From Candidatus Cloacimonadota bacterium (GTDB taxonomy: Bacteria; Cloacimonadota; Cloacimonadia; Cloacimonadales; TCS61): DNA of 10,769 nucleotides. Under the pieces are notes generated by a model. It saw only the letters and a program-made list of their open reading frames with translations, did no database searches and was not told the origin of the DNA. The position numbers and the translations under genes are program-made. The stretch is from positions 1-10,769 of the forward strand of contig JACNIV010000338.1 of NCBI GenBank assembly GCA_014382915.1. Direction: 5' to 3'. Shown here one piece after another: positions 1 to 7,082 of this stretch. Every line of letters starts with the position of its first letter. Position 1 is the first letter of the stretch.

Positions 1-702
1 TTTTGAAATTTTAACGAAAATGATCTTACTGAAAGGATTTTTCTCGCCGGTGAAATTGAAAAATCCCATGAACAATGGTACTTTGGAAAGTAGATTTTCC
101 ATTTGCTGGGTATCGATAATAGTAGATTCCTGGATACCATATTCAATGAAAACTTCGGTTACATCCTGCATGATCTGTTCATCTTTCACGATCAATATCA
201 TCAACTTATCATGTCCTTTTCGGGAGATTGCTTTATCTTCAGAATCGGCATTACGCAGGAATTCCTCATACAAGCCGATTTTAGTGGTGGTGCCCAGCAT
301 GTCCTCGATAACTCCGGGTTCCTTGAAAATGTGCGACACTATTGCTAATAATTTCAGATGTTCACTGCGTTTGTCAACTGGTCCGATGATCGTTACAAAA
401 ATGTGTGATTTTTTCTTATCAATGGAATCGAAATGAATACCCTTTTTACTCACAGCAATAGCTACTATGAACTTATTAAGCCCTTCAAGTTGGCAATGTG
501 GAATGGCAATACCTTTGCTGAAACCTGTGCTGCCCATCTCTTCACGTGCATTCAGTGCTGCGAAAATCTGTTCTTCCTCGATATTACGGAATTCACGACT
601 GCGTTTCATTAATTCTGCCAGTTTATGGAGAGTATCTTTTTTATCGGTGGCTTTTAAATCAATTTCGCAACATTCCAGTTTCACTACTTCCGAAATACTC
701 AT
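1..702 (-). CDS. PTS EIIA-like (PtsN-type) regulator, 3' end cut by window edge
   Basis: The visible 234 codons have no stop and run off the left edge. Residues about 1-150 look like a PTS EIIA domain of the fructose/nitrogen (PtsN) type, with the phospho-acceptor motif GIAIPHC at residues 64-70 (His69). After residue about 160 there is a second segment (from KLMILIVKDEQ onward) that resembles a small ferredoxin-like, PII/ACT-type regulatory fold; that part is inference. The start at 702 is chosen because AAGGAG (709-714, read on the minus strand) sits six bases from it. An in-frame ATG at 708 would touch the ribosome binding site, so it is less likely. The gene follows the antiporter stop directly, so translation is probably coupled. 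No EIIB or EIIC lies beside it, which favours a regulatory role, perhaps controlling the antiporter, over sugar uptake. Confidence 0.85.
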   Translation of the reverse strand, partial: MSISEVVKLECCEIDLKATDKKDTLHKLAELMKRSREFRNIEEEQIFAALNAREEMGSTGFSKGIAIPHCQLEGLNKFIVAIAVSKKGIHFDSIDKKKSHIFVTIIGPVDKRSEHLKLLAIVSHIFKEPGVIEDMLGTTTKIGLYEEFLRNADSEDKAISRKGHDKLMILIVKDEQIMQDVTEVFIEYGIQESTIIDTQQMENLLSKVPLFMGFFNFTGEKNPFSKIIFVKISK

Positions 703-704
703 GA

Positions 705-1940
705 TCATCTCCTTTTCAGGTTCTTCTTGATGGCAAATTTGGAAAGTGGCGGACCTATTATTTCATTAATAAATACTGACATTAACACAATATTAATCAT
801 TTTACCTATTTCGTTTTTAATTTGAGGAGATGCATTTGCAATAAAGGGTGAACCCTGAATGAACAGAACCAATCCAATAGCTACTCCTGCTTGCGGTAAC
901 AGGCTTAATCCCAGATAATTCCTAATATTCTTCTGAACTTTAAGACCTGCACAGGCAAAATATATCCCGAAATATTTACCAATACTGCGTAAAATAATGA
1001 ACACACATCCTGCCAAAAGAATACCTGGTTCTTTAAAAACAGTTATACTCATTTCTGTTCCGGCTATAGCAAAAAAGACTGCATAAAGAGGTGGTGTAAG
1101 TGGTTCCAATGCAAAAAGGATTCTGACATTTTTTTTACTTAAGTTCATCATCATCATTCCCAGCGCCATATTGGCAATTAGTGGAGAAAGATTCAAGCTT
1201 ATGGAAATTGAAGTAGAAAGAAAAATAAAACCCAGAGATAGTATCTTGATTTCATTCAGGTTACGCTTTTTAAAAGTTGCAAAATGGATCGCTAAACCAA
1301 AAGCTACTCCTATAAGTAATGAGATGATGATCTCTTTCATGGCATGTGTAAAGATATGGGAAAGGTGGAGCTGGGTATTTCCCAGAACGGAAGTAGTAAA
1401 AGCAAATGCCAGGGAAAACAGGATAACTGTTCCTGCGTCATCCAGTGCAACTATTCCATAAAGATAATCAACAAATTTACCTTTTGCTTTCAATTTCTCT
1501 ACAATAACAACTGTAGCGGCCGGAGCTGTGGCAGCAGAGATGGCACCCAGCAAAAAGGAAACGTAATTCGAAAGCCCAAGCAGAAGCAACCCGGCTGATA
1601 CCAATATAAAGGTTAGTAGCATTTGCGCGAGAGTGAGAATGATGATCTTTTTACCGTATAATTTCAGTTTGTGAAAAGAGAACTCTCCGCCGATTATCAC
1701 GGCAATAAAGGAAAGTGTTACCTCGGAAAGTACATAAAGCATTTCCATGTTCTCTTGCCGTATCATTTTCAGTCCGGAAGTACCAATTAATACTCCAGCC
1801 AGAATATAACCGGTTATGGCAGGTAATTTGATCTTCTCGGAAAACTGTCCCAGAAGATATCCCACCAGAAGCAGTAAGCCTACACTGAAGATAATATGAT
1901 GAGCAAAATAATAACGAATAAGTTCTAATATCTTTATCAT
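705..1940 (-). CDS. CPA2-family cation/proton antiporter (Na+/H+ or K+/H+ exchanger)
   Basis: A 411-residue, very hydrophobic inner-membrane protein with about 12 membrane segments, the usual size of the bare CPA2 transport domain (Kef/NapA type). Family marks are visible: the broken fourth helix region with ATAPAATVVI (about 137-146), the paired acidic motif VALDDAG with Asp167 and Asp168 (the ion and proton binding pair of electrogenic CPA2 members), and a basic LRSIGKYFG segment near 317-325. It lacks the C-terminal RCK/TrkA-N domain of Kef channels. The next gene, encoding an EIIA-like protein, starts at the stop codon, so regulation by a separate soluble partner is plausible. The start at 1940 has only a weak ribosome binding site (AGGT about nine bases upstream). 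Whether the ion is Na+ or K+ cannot be read from the sequence. Confidence 0.9.
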   Translation of the reverse strand: MIKILELIRYYFAHHIIFSVGLLLLVGYLLGQFSEKIKLPAITGYILAGVLIGTSGLKMIRQENMEMLYVLSEVTLSFIAVIIGGEFSFHKLKLYGKKIIILTLAQMLLTFILVSAGLLLLGLSNYVSFLLGAISAATAPAATVVIVEKLKAKGKFVDYLYGIVALDDAGTVILFSLAFAFTTSVLGNTQLHLSHIFTHAMKEIIISLLIGVAFGLAIHFATFKKRNLNEIKILSLGFIFLSTSISISLNLSPLIANMALGMMMMNLSKKNVRILFALEPLTPPLYAVFFAIAGTEMSITVFKEPGILLAGCVFIILRSIGKYFGIYFACAGLKVQKNIRNYLGLSLLPQAGVAIGLVLFIQGSPFIANASPQIKNEIGKMINIVLMSVFINEIIGPPLSKFAIKKNLKRR

Positions 1941-1960
1941 TTTTCTTTACCTGCCAGGAA

Positions 1961-1989
1961 GATAAATCTGCTTTCTGTTATAATGTCAA
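1961..1989 (-). promoter_or_regulatory. Candidate promoter for the antiporter-EIIA operon
   Basis: On the minus strand TTGACA (1989-1984) is followed after 17 bases by TTTATC (1966-1961), about 20 bases before the antiporter ATG. The -35 is perfect and the -10 is weak (3 of 6). A six-base inverted repeat, ATCTGC (1966-1971) and GCAGAT (1990-1995), brackets the region and could be an operator. Confidence 0.4.
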
Positions 1990-2071
1990 GCAGATAAAAC
2001 ATTTCAAAAAGAAATGAAAAAAACAGGTTAAAAATGATATTATCTAGGTTTGCCGAAAGCTAAAATTAATC

Positions 2072-2101
2072 TTGACATTATAAGCTGATAAACGGGATTT
2101 A
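2072..2101 (+). promoter_or_regulatory. Candidate promoter for the tRNA-Arg gene
   Basis: TTGACA (2072-2077) lies 33 bases before the mature tRNA 5' end. A weak -10 candidate, GATTTA (2096-2101), follows at 18 bases. The 13 bases around the -35 (2071-2083) are the exact inverse of those in the divergent promoter at 1978-1990. Confidence 0.4.
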
Positions 2102-2110
2102 GCACAGTGT

Positions 2111-2187
2111 GCGCCCGTGGCTCAATTGGATAGAGCATCTGACTACGGATCAGAAGGTTTGGGGTTCGAATCCCTTCGGGCGTGCCA
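2111..2187 (+). tRNA. tRNA-Arg (anticodon ACG)
   Basis: A complete cloverleaf folds by eye. The acceptor stem is GCGCCCG with CGGGCGT (one G-T pair), the D-stem is GCTC/GAGC, the anticodon stem is TCTGA/TCAGA around the loop CTACGGA, and the T-loop is TTCGAAT. The CCA end is encoded. The anticodon ACG reads CGN arginine codons after deamination of the first base to inosine, as is usual in bacteria. The T-stem has one mismatch and one wobble at its outer end. Seven T residues follow directly (2188-2194) and may help termination. Confidence 0.97.
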
Positions 2188-2434
2188 TTTTTTTATTTGC
2201 TCACGGATTTATACGGATCTAACGGATTCATTTTTGCTTATTTAAAAAGATGGATGAGAACCCCTCTTCTTGCACGAAGTTTGTTTGTGAACTTGGTGTA
2301 CAATTTGAGTAGGGAGCGTATATTAACCCATCTTTATTATTTTGATTTAGTTATAGCATTCTCTAAAAACATATTGACTTAAATATTTAACTTCTTTTTT
2401 TGATAAAGTAAGAAAAGAAACAAAAGGTTCTGTA
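2188..2434 (+). other. Gene-free stretch between tRNA-Arg and selA
   Basis: No convincing gene is seen here. The stretch begins with a T-run, then three ACGGAT words (2203-2227), and then an 8-base inverted repeat, AAAGATGG (2246-2253) with CCATCTTT (2328-2335), enclosing weaker nested pairings such as CTTC/GAAG and AAGTT/AACTT. A TTGACT at 2374-2379 may be a -35 element for selA, but no good -10 follows at the right distance. AAAGG at 2423-2427 serves as a modest ribosome binding site for selA. Confidence 0.5.
2203..2227 (+). repeat. Three short ACGGAT repeats
   Basis: ACGGAT occurs at 2203-2208, 2213-2218 and 2222-2227, with starts 10 and 9 bases apart, in an AT-rich background just after the tRNA. 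Similar degenerate arrays of this kind are often scattered between genes in bacterial genomes. No function is evident. Confidence 0.5.
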
Positions 2435-3826
2435 ATGAAAAAAGATGAACTGAAAAATATACCAGGCGTCGATAAACTGCTGAATTTACCGGAGATAAAA
2501 AAAGAAATAGAAATTAATGGCGTAGAACTGGTAAAATATGCTATTCGTCAAACGCTGAAAAACGAACGGGAAAATATTCAGAATAACAAAAAAGCTTCCT
2601 CTCTTGATAAATTAATTCTTTATATTCGCCATATTATCCAATCCATTGCAGCAACATCCTTAAAACCAATGGTGAATGCCACAGGAATTATATTACATAC
2701 AAATCTTGCCAGGGCTCCTCTCGGACAGAATGTATTAAAAGAACTGGAACCGATCATTACGGGCTATTCCAACCTGGAATTCGATCTTGAGAAAGGCAAA
2801 CGTGGACAGAGGAATACGCATATTTCTCAATTGCTTAAATTTGTTATGCAGGCAGAAGATGCAATAGTAGTAAATAACAATGCAGCTGCCGTGATGTTAT
2901 GCTTGAAGACCTTTGCTGCCAGAAAGGAAGTGATAATTTCACGAAGTGAACTGATCGAGATAGGTGGTTCTTTTCGCATTCCGGAGATAATGCATGCCAG
3001 CGGAGCGAAAATGGTGGAAGTAGGAACCACGAACCGTACTCATCTATCTGATTATGAAAATGCGATCACACCCAGAACAAAGGTGATCCTGAAAGCACAT
3101 AAATCAAATTATTTTATCGGTGGATTCACGGAAGATGTTGAAATAGAAGAACTGGTGAAGTTGGCAAAAAAGCAACACCTTTTGTTTATTTATGATATGG
3201 GTTCGGGTTTACTTAGAAAGCCGGCAGGTCTTCCCCTGGAAAATGAACCGGATGTACGAAGTTCTCTGCATGCCGGAATCGATCTGGTTACATTCAGCGG
3301 TGATAAACTTCTTGGTGGTCCCCAGGCTGGTATTATTGCCGGCAGAAAAGAACTTATTTCCAAACTGGCAAAAGCTCCCATGATGAGAGCATTACGGGTG
3401 GGGAAGCTTACTATTGCTGCTCTTATCACAGTTTTGAGATATTATCTTAAAGACGAAGACCTGCTGACGAAAATACCTATTTTCATGATGTTGAACAGGG
3501 ACGATTCAGAAAGAACAAGACTGGCGAACCTCCTAAAAAAAGAACTGAATAAGTTTGATATAGAATGTAAAATAATCGACAGTCCTGCCCGGACGGGTGG
3601 TGGAACACTCCCTCAGCTTCAATTGAAAAGTAAAGCTGTAATGCTGGTTTCCGCTGATAAGAAATTTGCAAAAAGGATCTTTTCCGGACTTCTGAAACTT
3701 GATCGTCCCATTCTGGGAATCTTACGTGAAGGCAATCTGCTGTTCGATGTGCAGAGCATTTTTGAAAAAGATATCCCATTTATCGCAAAAGCAGTAAATT
3801 CAATTATAAATCATAAAATCAAATAA
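2435..3826 (+). CDS. selA: L-seryl-tRNA(Sec) selenium transferase (SelA)
   Basis: This cytoplasmic PLP enzyme converts seryl-tRNA(Sec) to selenocysteinyl-tRNA(Sec) using selenophosphate. The 463-residue length matches the family. The typical N-terminal helical segment is present (IPGVDKLLNLPEI, about 9-21), then the start of the large domain at MVNATGIILHTNLARAPLG (about 87-105). Later come the KSNYFIGGFTE region and the PLP-lysine motif FSGDKLLGG, with Lys291 as the Schiff-base residue. The PQAGII glycine-rich stretch and a normal C-terminal small domain follow, so nothing is missing. No selB, selD or selC is in the window, so the rest of the selenocysteine machinery must lie elsewhere if it is functional. 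The next gene starts 38 bases downstream in the same direction but is functionally unrelated. Confidence 0.96.
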   Translation: MKKDELKNIPGVDKLLNLPEIKKEIEINGVELVKYAIRQTLKNERENIQNNKKASSLDKLILYIRHIIQSIAATSLKPMVNATGIILHTNLARAPLGQNVLKELEPIITGYSNLEFDLEKGKRGQRNTHISQLLKFVMQAEDAIVVNNNAAAVMLCLKTFAARKEVIISRSELIEIGGSFRIPEIMHASGAKMVEVGTTNRTHLSDYENAITPRTKVILKAHKSNYFIGGFTEDVEIEELVKLAKKQHLLFIYDMGSGLLRKPAGLPLENEPDVRSSLHAGIDLVTFSGDKLLGGPQAGIIAGRKELISKLAKAPMMRALRVGKLTIAALITVLRYYLKDEDLLTKIPIFMMLNRDDSERTRLANLLKKELNKFDIECKIIDSPARTGGGTLPQLQLKSKAVMLVSADKKFAKRIFSGLLKLDRPILGILREGNLLFDVQSIFEKDIPFIAKAVNSIINHKIK

Positions 3827-3835
3827 TTGCTGATT

Positions 3836-3841
3836 TATAAT
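3836..3841 (+). promoter_or_regulatory. Possible -10 element before the envelope/kinase operon
   Basis: A TATAAT word lies 23 bases before the ATG at 3865, between selA and the next gene. No matching -35 is found 16-18 bases upstream, and the region is AT-rich, so this could be chance. If real, it would separate the signalling operon from selA transcription. Confidence 0.25.
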
Positions 3842-3864
3842 AATTTTAAATAAAAGGAGTCATT

Positions 3865-4269
3865 ATGAAAGAGAAATTAATTTGTTTTATTGTGTTAATG
3901 TTCTTGAGTTTTAATTTATTTTGTGTTTCAAGCAGGAAACTATTGAAACAGGAATTAGCAAGAAACGAATATCAGGTAAAGGTGTTAAAGAAAAGTTGCG
4001 AAAGACAGAAACTGGAATCTACTCTCACAAAAAAAGCTGACGGGCTTTATGCTGAATATCAAGAACTTAAAGAAAGGAATAAGGAAAAAAGGCTGCATAT
4101 AAACATCGATAAAGCTTTCATCCTATATCGGCTGGCTCTCAGTTTAAATGATCTGGAACAAAGCAAAAAGCAGCATGAGAGACAGGTTGAATCTCTTCAA
4201 CTTACCAGGAAACAGCTTGAATATCTCAAAGAAGAATTAAAGGAATTGAAATTGGAGCTTCAAAAATGA
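3865..4269 (+). CDS. Small exported coiled-coil protein of unknown function
   Basis: The 134-residue product has an N-terminal hydrophobic signal segment (about 4-20, ending FNLFC) followed by a highly charged, Lys/Glu-rich, probably all-helical chain to the C-terminus (heptad-like leucines in RQVESLQLTRKQLEYLKEEL). Cys20 might be a lipidated cysteine, but Phe at -1 is not a standard lipobox residue, so ordinary secretion is equally possible. The ribosome binding site AAGGAG is five bases from the ATG. The stop overlaps the next start as ATGA, which indicates coupled translation with the OmpA-like gene. Such small helical proteins paired with an OmpA-domain protein resemble the DUF4398/OmpA pairs seen in Gram-negative bacteria. 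That family link is an impression. A periplasmic or outer-membrane-associated role is inferred. Confidence 0.75.
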   Translation: MKEKLICFIVLMFLSFNLFCVSSRKLLKQELARNEYQVKVLKKSCERQKLESTLTKKADGLYAEYQELKERNKEKRLHINIDKAFILYRLALSLNDLEQSKKQHERQVESLQLTRKQLEYLKEELKELKLELQK

Positions 4270-5129
4270 AAAAAAAAATATACAAGCTAATATTTTTATT
4301 ATTGTTTCTAACCTTTAATGTGTACTGTTGGTCAGAAGAATTCACGATAGGAAAACTTGATGAGTTTAAAGCAGAACTCACAAAAACTTACCAGGAATAT
4401 CTGGAAGCTGGAATTGCCCGTGAAGTTGATCTCTATCCGATAGTACTCGCAAGGATTGAAATGGCGATCGAACTTTATTCCGATAACCTTTATAGCCAGG
4501 AAGCTGAAGAAGAATTTGAAATGCTCCAGCTATTAACAGAAGCTGCGAAGATTCAAATGGTAGCAGCAAGAAATTATGCAGTTAACCTGGAAGTGCAGGA
4601 AGAAGGTGAAGCAATCCTTCGAGAAATAAATGAGATGAGAGAAGAAATAAACAAGATTAAGCAGAGACTGGCAAACGAAAAAGCGATCCGTATTCAAAAA
4701 GAACTTAAAGAGAAAAAAGCAGAAGCTGAACGTAGATTCTACAAACTTCAGAATGACCTTATAAATGTGAAAAGAGATGCTCGCGGAACTATTATATCCA
4801 TGTCTGATATCCTTTTTGATGTCGGTAAAGCCACCCTTTCCTGTGAGCTAAAAATCAGTCTGGCAAAAGTAGCAGGTATACTGCTTGTGTATCGAGATTC
4901 ACGAATAATTATTGAAGGACATACAGATAATACAGGTTCTGCTGAATTCAACCAAATATTATCGGAAGATAGAGCATATAACGTTAAGGAGTTCCTTATA
5001 GAACTTGGAGTTGATGAGAATAGACTTAGTTCTACCGGGTATGGTTTTAGAAAACCGATAGCAAGTAATAATACAAAAGAAGGAAGAAAACAAAATCGAC
5101 GCGTAGATATAATCGTTTCGGATTTTTAA
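4266..5129 (+). CDS. Exported helical protein with C-terminal OmpA-like peptidoglycan-binding domain
   Basis: The 287 residues start with a signal segment (about 1-22, ending FNVYC, much like FNLFC of the preceding protein). Residues about 25-100 are a helical, Ala/Glu-rich segment resembling DUF4398, and about 105-170 are a charged coiled coil. Residues about 178-287 form an OmpA_C domain, with ILFDVGKATLS, the signature EGHTDNTGS (Asp221), a RAYNVKEFL helix, RLSSTGYGFRKPIASN and the terminal NRRVDIIV (Arg278/Arg279). The Asp and Arg are those that hold diaminopimelate of peptidoglycan in the family. The protein probably bridges the cell wall to a partner in the periplasm, and the coiled coil could pair with the protein of the overlapping upstream gene. 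The kinase gene follows after 30 bases, so a link to envelope sensing is possible. Confidence 0.88.
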   Translation: MKKKIYKLIFLLLFLTFNVYCWSEEFTIGKLDEFKAELTKTYQEYLEAGIAREVDLYPIVLARIEMAIELYSDNLYSQEAEEEFEMLQLLTEAAKIQMVAARNYAVNLEVQEEGEAILREINEMREEINKIKQRLANEKAIRIQKELKEKKAEAERRFYKLQNDLINVKRDARGTIISMSDILFDVGKATLSCELKISLAKVAGILLVYRDSRIIIEGHTDNTGSAEFNQILSEDRAYNVKEFLIELGVDENRLSSTGYGFRKPIASNNTKEGRKQNRRVDIIVSDF

Positions 5130-5159
5130 TAATTTTATTGATTTTGGAGAATAACTATA

Positions 5160-7082
5160 ATGAAACTAACAATTAGATTAAAAATGATCATTTTCTTCCT
5201 GCTGGTAATAGTATTAACAGGTTTAACAGCTACGCTTGTAGGAGTGCATCTGATCGGTGACAGGATTGTGAAACAAGCCCAGAAAAAAGTGAAATTAGAC
5301 CTTAATACAGCAAGGGAAATTTATAATGAAAAAACCAGGGAAGTCGAAACTTCCATACGCCTGACAGCTTTGAGATTTTTTATTAAAAATGCCTTCATGA
5401 AACAGGATATCAAATCTTTAGAAAAAGAACTTAAGAAAATCAGCGAAGTAGAATCTTTGGATTTTCTTACTCTCACAGATAAGAATGGAACAGTTCTTCT
5501 GCGAGCAAATAACCCTGAATTCTTTGGTGATAGTCTGGCAGATGATGAAATTGTGGAGAAAGTAATAGATGAAGAAAAAACAGTAGCAGCAACCCAGATA
5601 TTTTCTGAAAATGAATTATCTTTAGAAAACGAGGAACTTCCTAAGCAGGCTCGAATTGAATTAATTAAAACCCCTAAAGCAAGAAAAAGACTGGAGCAGG
5701 AGGAAACTTCAGGAATGATCATAAAGGCGGCAGCTCCCATTTTTGATTACGAAGGTAATTTAATCGGAGTACTATATGGTGGAGTTTTACTGAATAGAAA
5801 TTTTGAAATCGTTGATAAAATTAAAGATATTGTGTATCGAAGAGAAACTTACAAAGGGAAAGATATTGGTACAGCAACCATTTTTCAGGATGATCTTCGC
5901 ATATCAACCAATGTTGAAACAATTGATGGGGAAAGAGCAATTGGGACACAGGTTTCCGAAGAAGTTTACAATCAGGTACTGATCAAAGGAAATCCCTGGA
6001 TTCATAGAGCTTTCGTTGTTAACAATTGGTACATTACTGCTTATGAACCAATAAAAAACATTAATGATGAGATTATTGGTATTTTGTATGTGGGAATTCT
6101 AGAAGAAGAATTTACAGATATGAAACGAGATACCTTGTTGACTTTTCTGTTGATTACATTTGCCGGTGTTATAGTATCTTTTTCAATTTCCTATTTTCTT
6201 GGGAATAGTATAATCAAACCGATAAAGCGTCTTGTTACTGCATCGCATAATCTGGCATCAGGAGATTTAAGCCATCGAGTTGAATGTAAATCCAAAGATG
6301 AATTTGCTGAATTGGGCAGTACATTTAATCTTATGGCAGATTCCATCAGGGAAAGAGACCAGAAATTACTAGAATATACACAACAGAAAATCATGGAATC
6401 AGAAAGACTGGCAATAGTTGGCCAATTGGCTGCAGGTGTGGCTCATGAAATTAATAATCCGCTCGGTAGCATTTTAATTTATAGCAGCCTGATCTTAGAG
6501 GATTTGCCTGAAGGCTCTCCTGAAAAAGAGAATCTGCAAAAAATTGTGGAGCAAACAACCAGGTGCAAGAAAATCGTAAGAGGACTACTCGATTTCTCCC
6601 GTCAAACAGAACCGGAGATGAAGCAGGATAATATTCATCATATTATTGAGGATGTGCTTTCGCTCGTAAAAAATCAATCCTTATTTCTGAATGTTAAGAT
6701 TTCTAAAAAGTATGATCTGACTATTCCACATATCATGTTCGATAAAGCTAAGATTCAACAGGTATTTGTTAATATCCTGCTTAATGCAGTGGAATCAATG
6801 GAAGGTAAGGGAGAATTAACCATTGAAACCTGCTATTCTACTGATAAAAAATTTATAAATGTAAATTTTACAGATACCGGTTACGGCATTAGAAAAGAAA
6901 ATATTAAGAAAATTTTTGATCCTTTTTTCTCGGCAAGCCACAAACCTCACAGCACAGGTCTGGGACTATCAATAAGTTATGGAATCATCAAAAAACACAA
7001 GGGGAATATATGTGTTGTGAGTGAAGTTGGAAAAGGTTCCACTTTTGTTATCAGTTTACCTATAGAGGAGCAAAATGGATAG
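5160..7082 (+). CDS. Membrane sensor histidine kinase with double Cache-like sensor and HAMP
   Basis: A 640-residue two-component sensor. TM1 spans about 8-31. A large periplasmic domain (about 32-322) looks like a Cache_3/Cache_2 fusion, with GVLYGGVLLNRNFEIVDKI and later WYITAYEPIKN and IIGILYVGI. TM2 is about 325-347, and HAMP about 349-402. The HisKA H-box AAGVAHEINNPLGS places the phospho-His at 429. The HATPase domain shows the N-box NILLNAVES (Asn542), G1 DTGYGI (Asp572), FDPFFS and GLGLSIS (from Gly600). The AHEINNP form of the H-box is typical of NtrB-like kinases, which fits the NtrC-type regulator whose gene overlaps this one by eight bases. Cache domains usually bind small molecules such as organic acids or amino acids; the ligand here is unknown. 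The ribosome binding site is GGAG about ten bases before the ATG. All catalytic boxes are intact. Confidence 0.95.
   Translation: MKLTIRLKMIIFFLLVIVLTGLTATLVGVHLIGDRIVKQAQKKVKLDLNTAREIYNEKTREVETSIRLTALRFFIKNAFMKQDIKSLEKELKKISEVESLDFLTLTDKNGTVLLRANNPEFFGDSLADDEIVEKVIDEEKTVAATQIFSENELSLENEELPKQARIELIKTPKARKRLEQEETSGMIIKAAAPIFDYEGNLIGVLYGGVLLNRNFEIVDKIKDIVYRRETYKGKDIGTATIFQDDLRISTNVETIDGERAIGTQVSEEVYNQVLIKGNPWIHRAFVVNNWYITAYEPIKNINDEIIGILYVGILEEEFTDMKRDTLLTFLLITFAGVIVSFSISYFLGNSIIKPIKRLVTASHNLASGDLSHRVECKSKDEFAELGSTFNLMADSIRERDQKLLEYTQQKIMESERLAIVGQLAAGVAHEINNPLGSILIYSSLILEDLPEGSPEKENLQKIVEQTTRCKKIVRGLLDFSRQTEPEMKQDNIHHIIEDVLSLVKNQSLFLNVKISKKYDLTIPHIMFDKAKIQQVFVNILLNAVESMEGKGELTIETCYSTDKKFINVNFTDTGYGIRKENIKKIFDPFFSASHKPHSTGLGLSISYGIIKKHKGNICVVSEVGKGSTFVISLPIEEQNG

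Noticed and set aside
20..436. Plus-strand open frames in the first 750 bases
   Set aside because: They are antisense to a long minus-strand frame with a clear EIIA motif and have no protein features of their own.
504..519. Plus-strand TGGCAATACCTTTGCT, a good match to the sigma54 consensus
   Set aside because: It lies antisense to the codons for the conserved GIAIPH motif of the EIIA gene, and no plus-strand gene follows, so it is probably a by-product of conserved coding sequence.
703..708. ATG at 708 as the EIIA start
   Set aside because: The AAGGAG ribosome binding site would directly abut it; the in-frame ATG at 702 has normal spacing. It is still possible as a 4-base ATGA overlap.
2246..2335. 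Possible selC (tRNA-Sec), because an 8-base stem encloses about 74 bases next to selA
   Set aside because: There is no TTCGA-type T-loop, no usable TCA anticodon arm and no CCA end on either strand.
2182..2382. 66-codon open frame after the tRNA
   Set aside because: It starts inside the tRNA 3' end, has no ribosome binding site and shows no recognisable protein features.
4267..4269. TGA codons at gene ends as selenocysteine sites, prompted by selA
   Set aside because: The TGA stops at 705-707 and 4267-4269 fall at gene junctions with overlapping or adjacent starts, and no conserved protein continues in frame beyond them.
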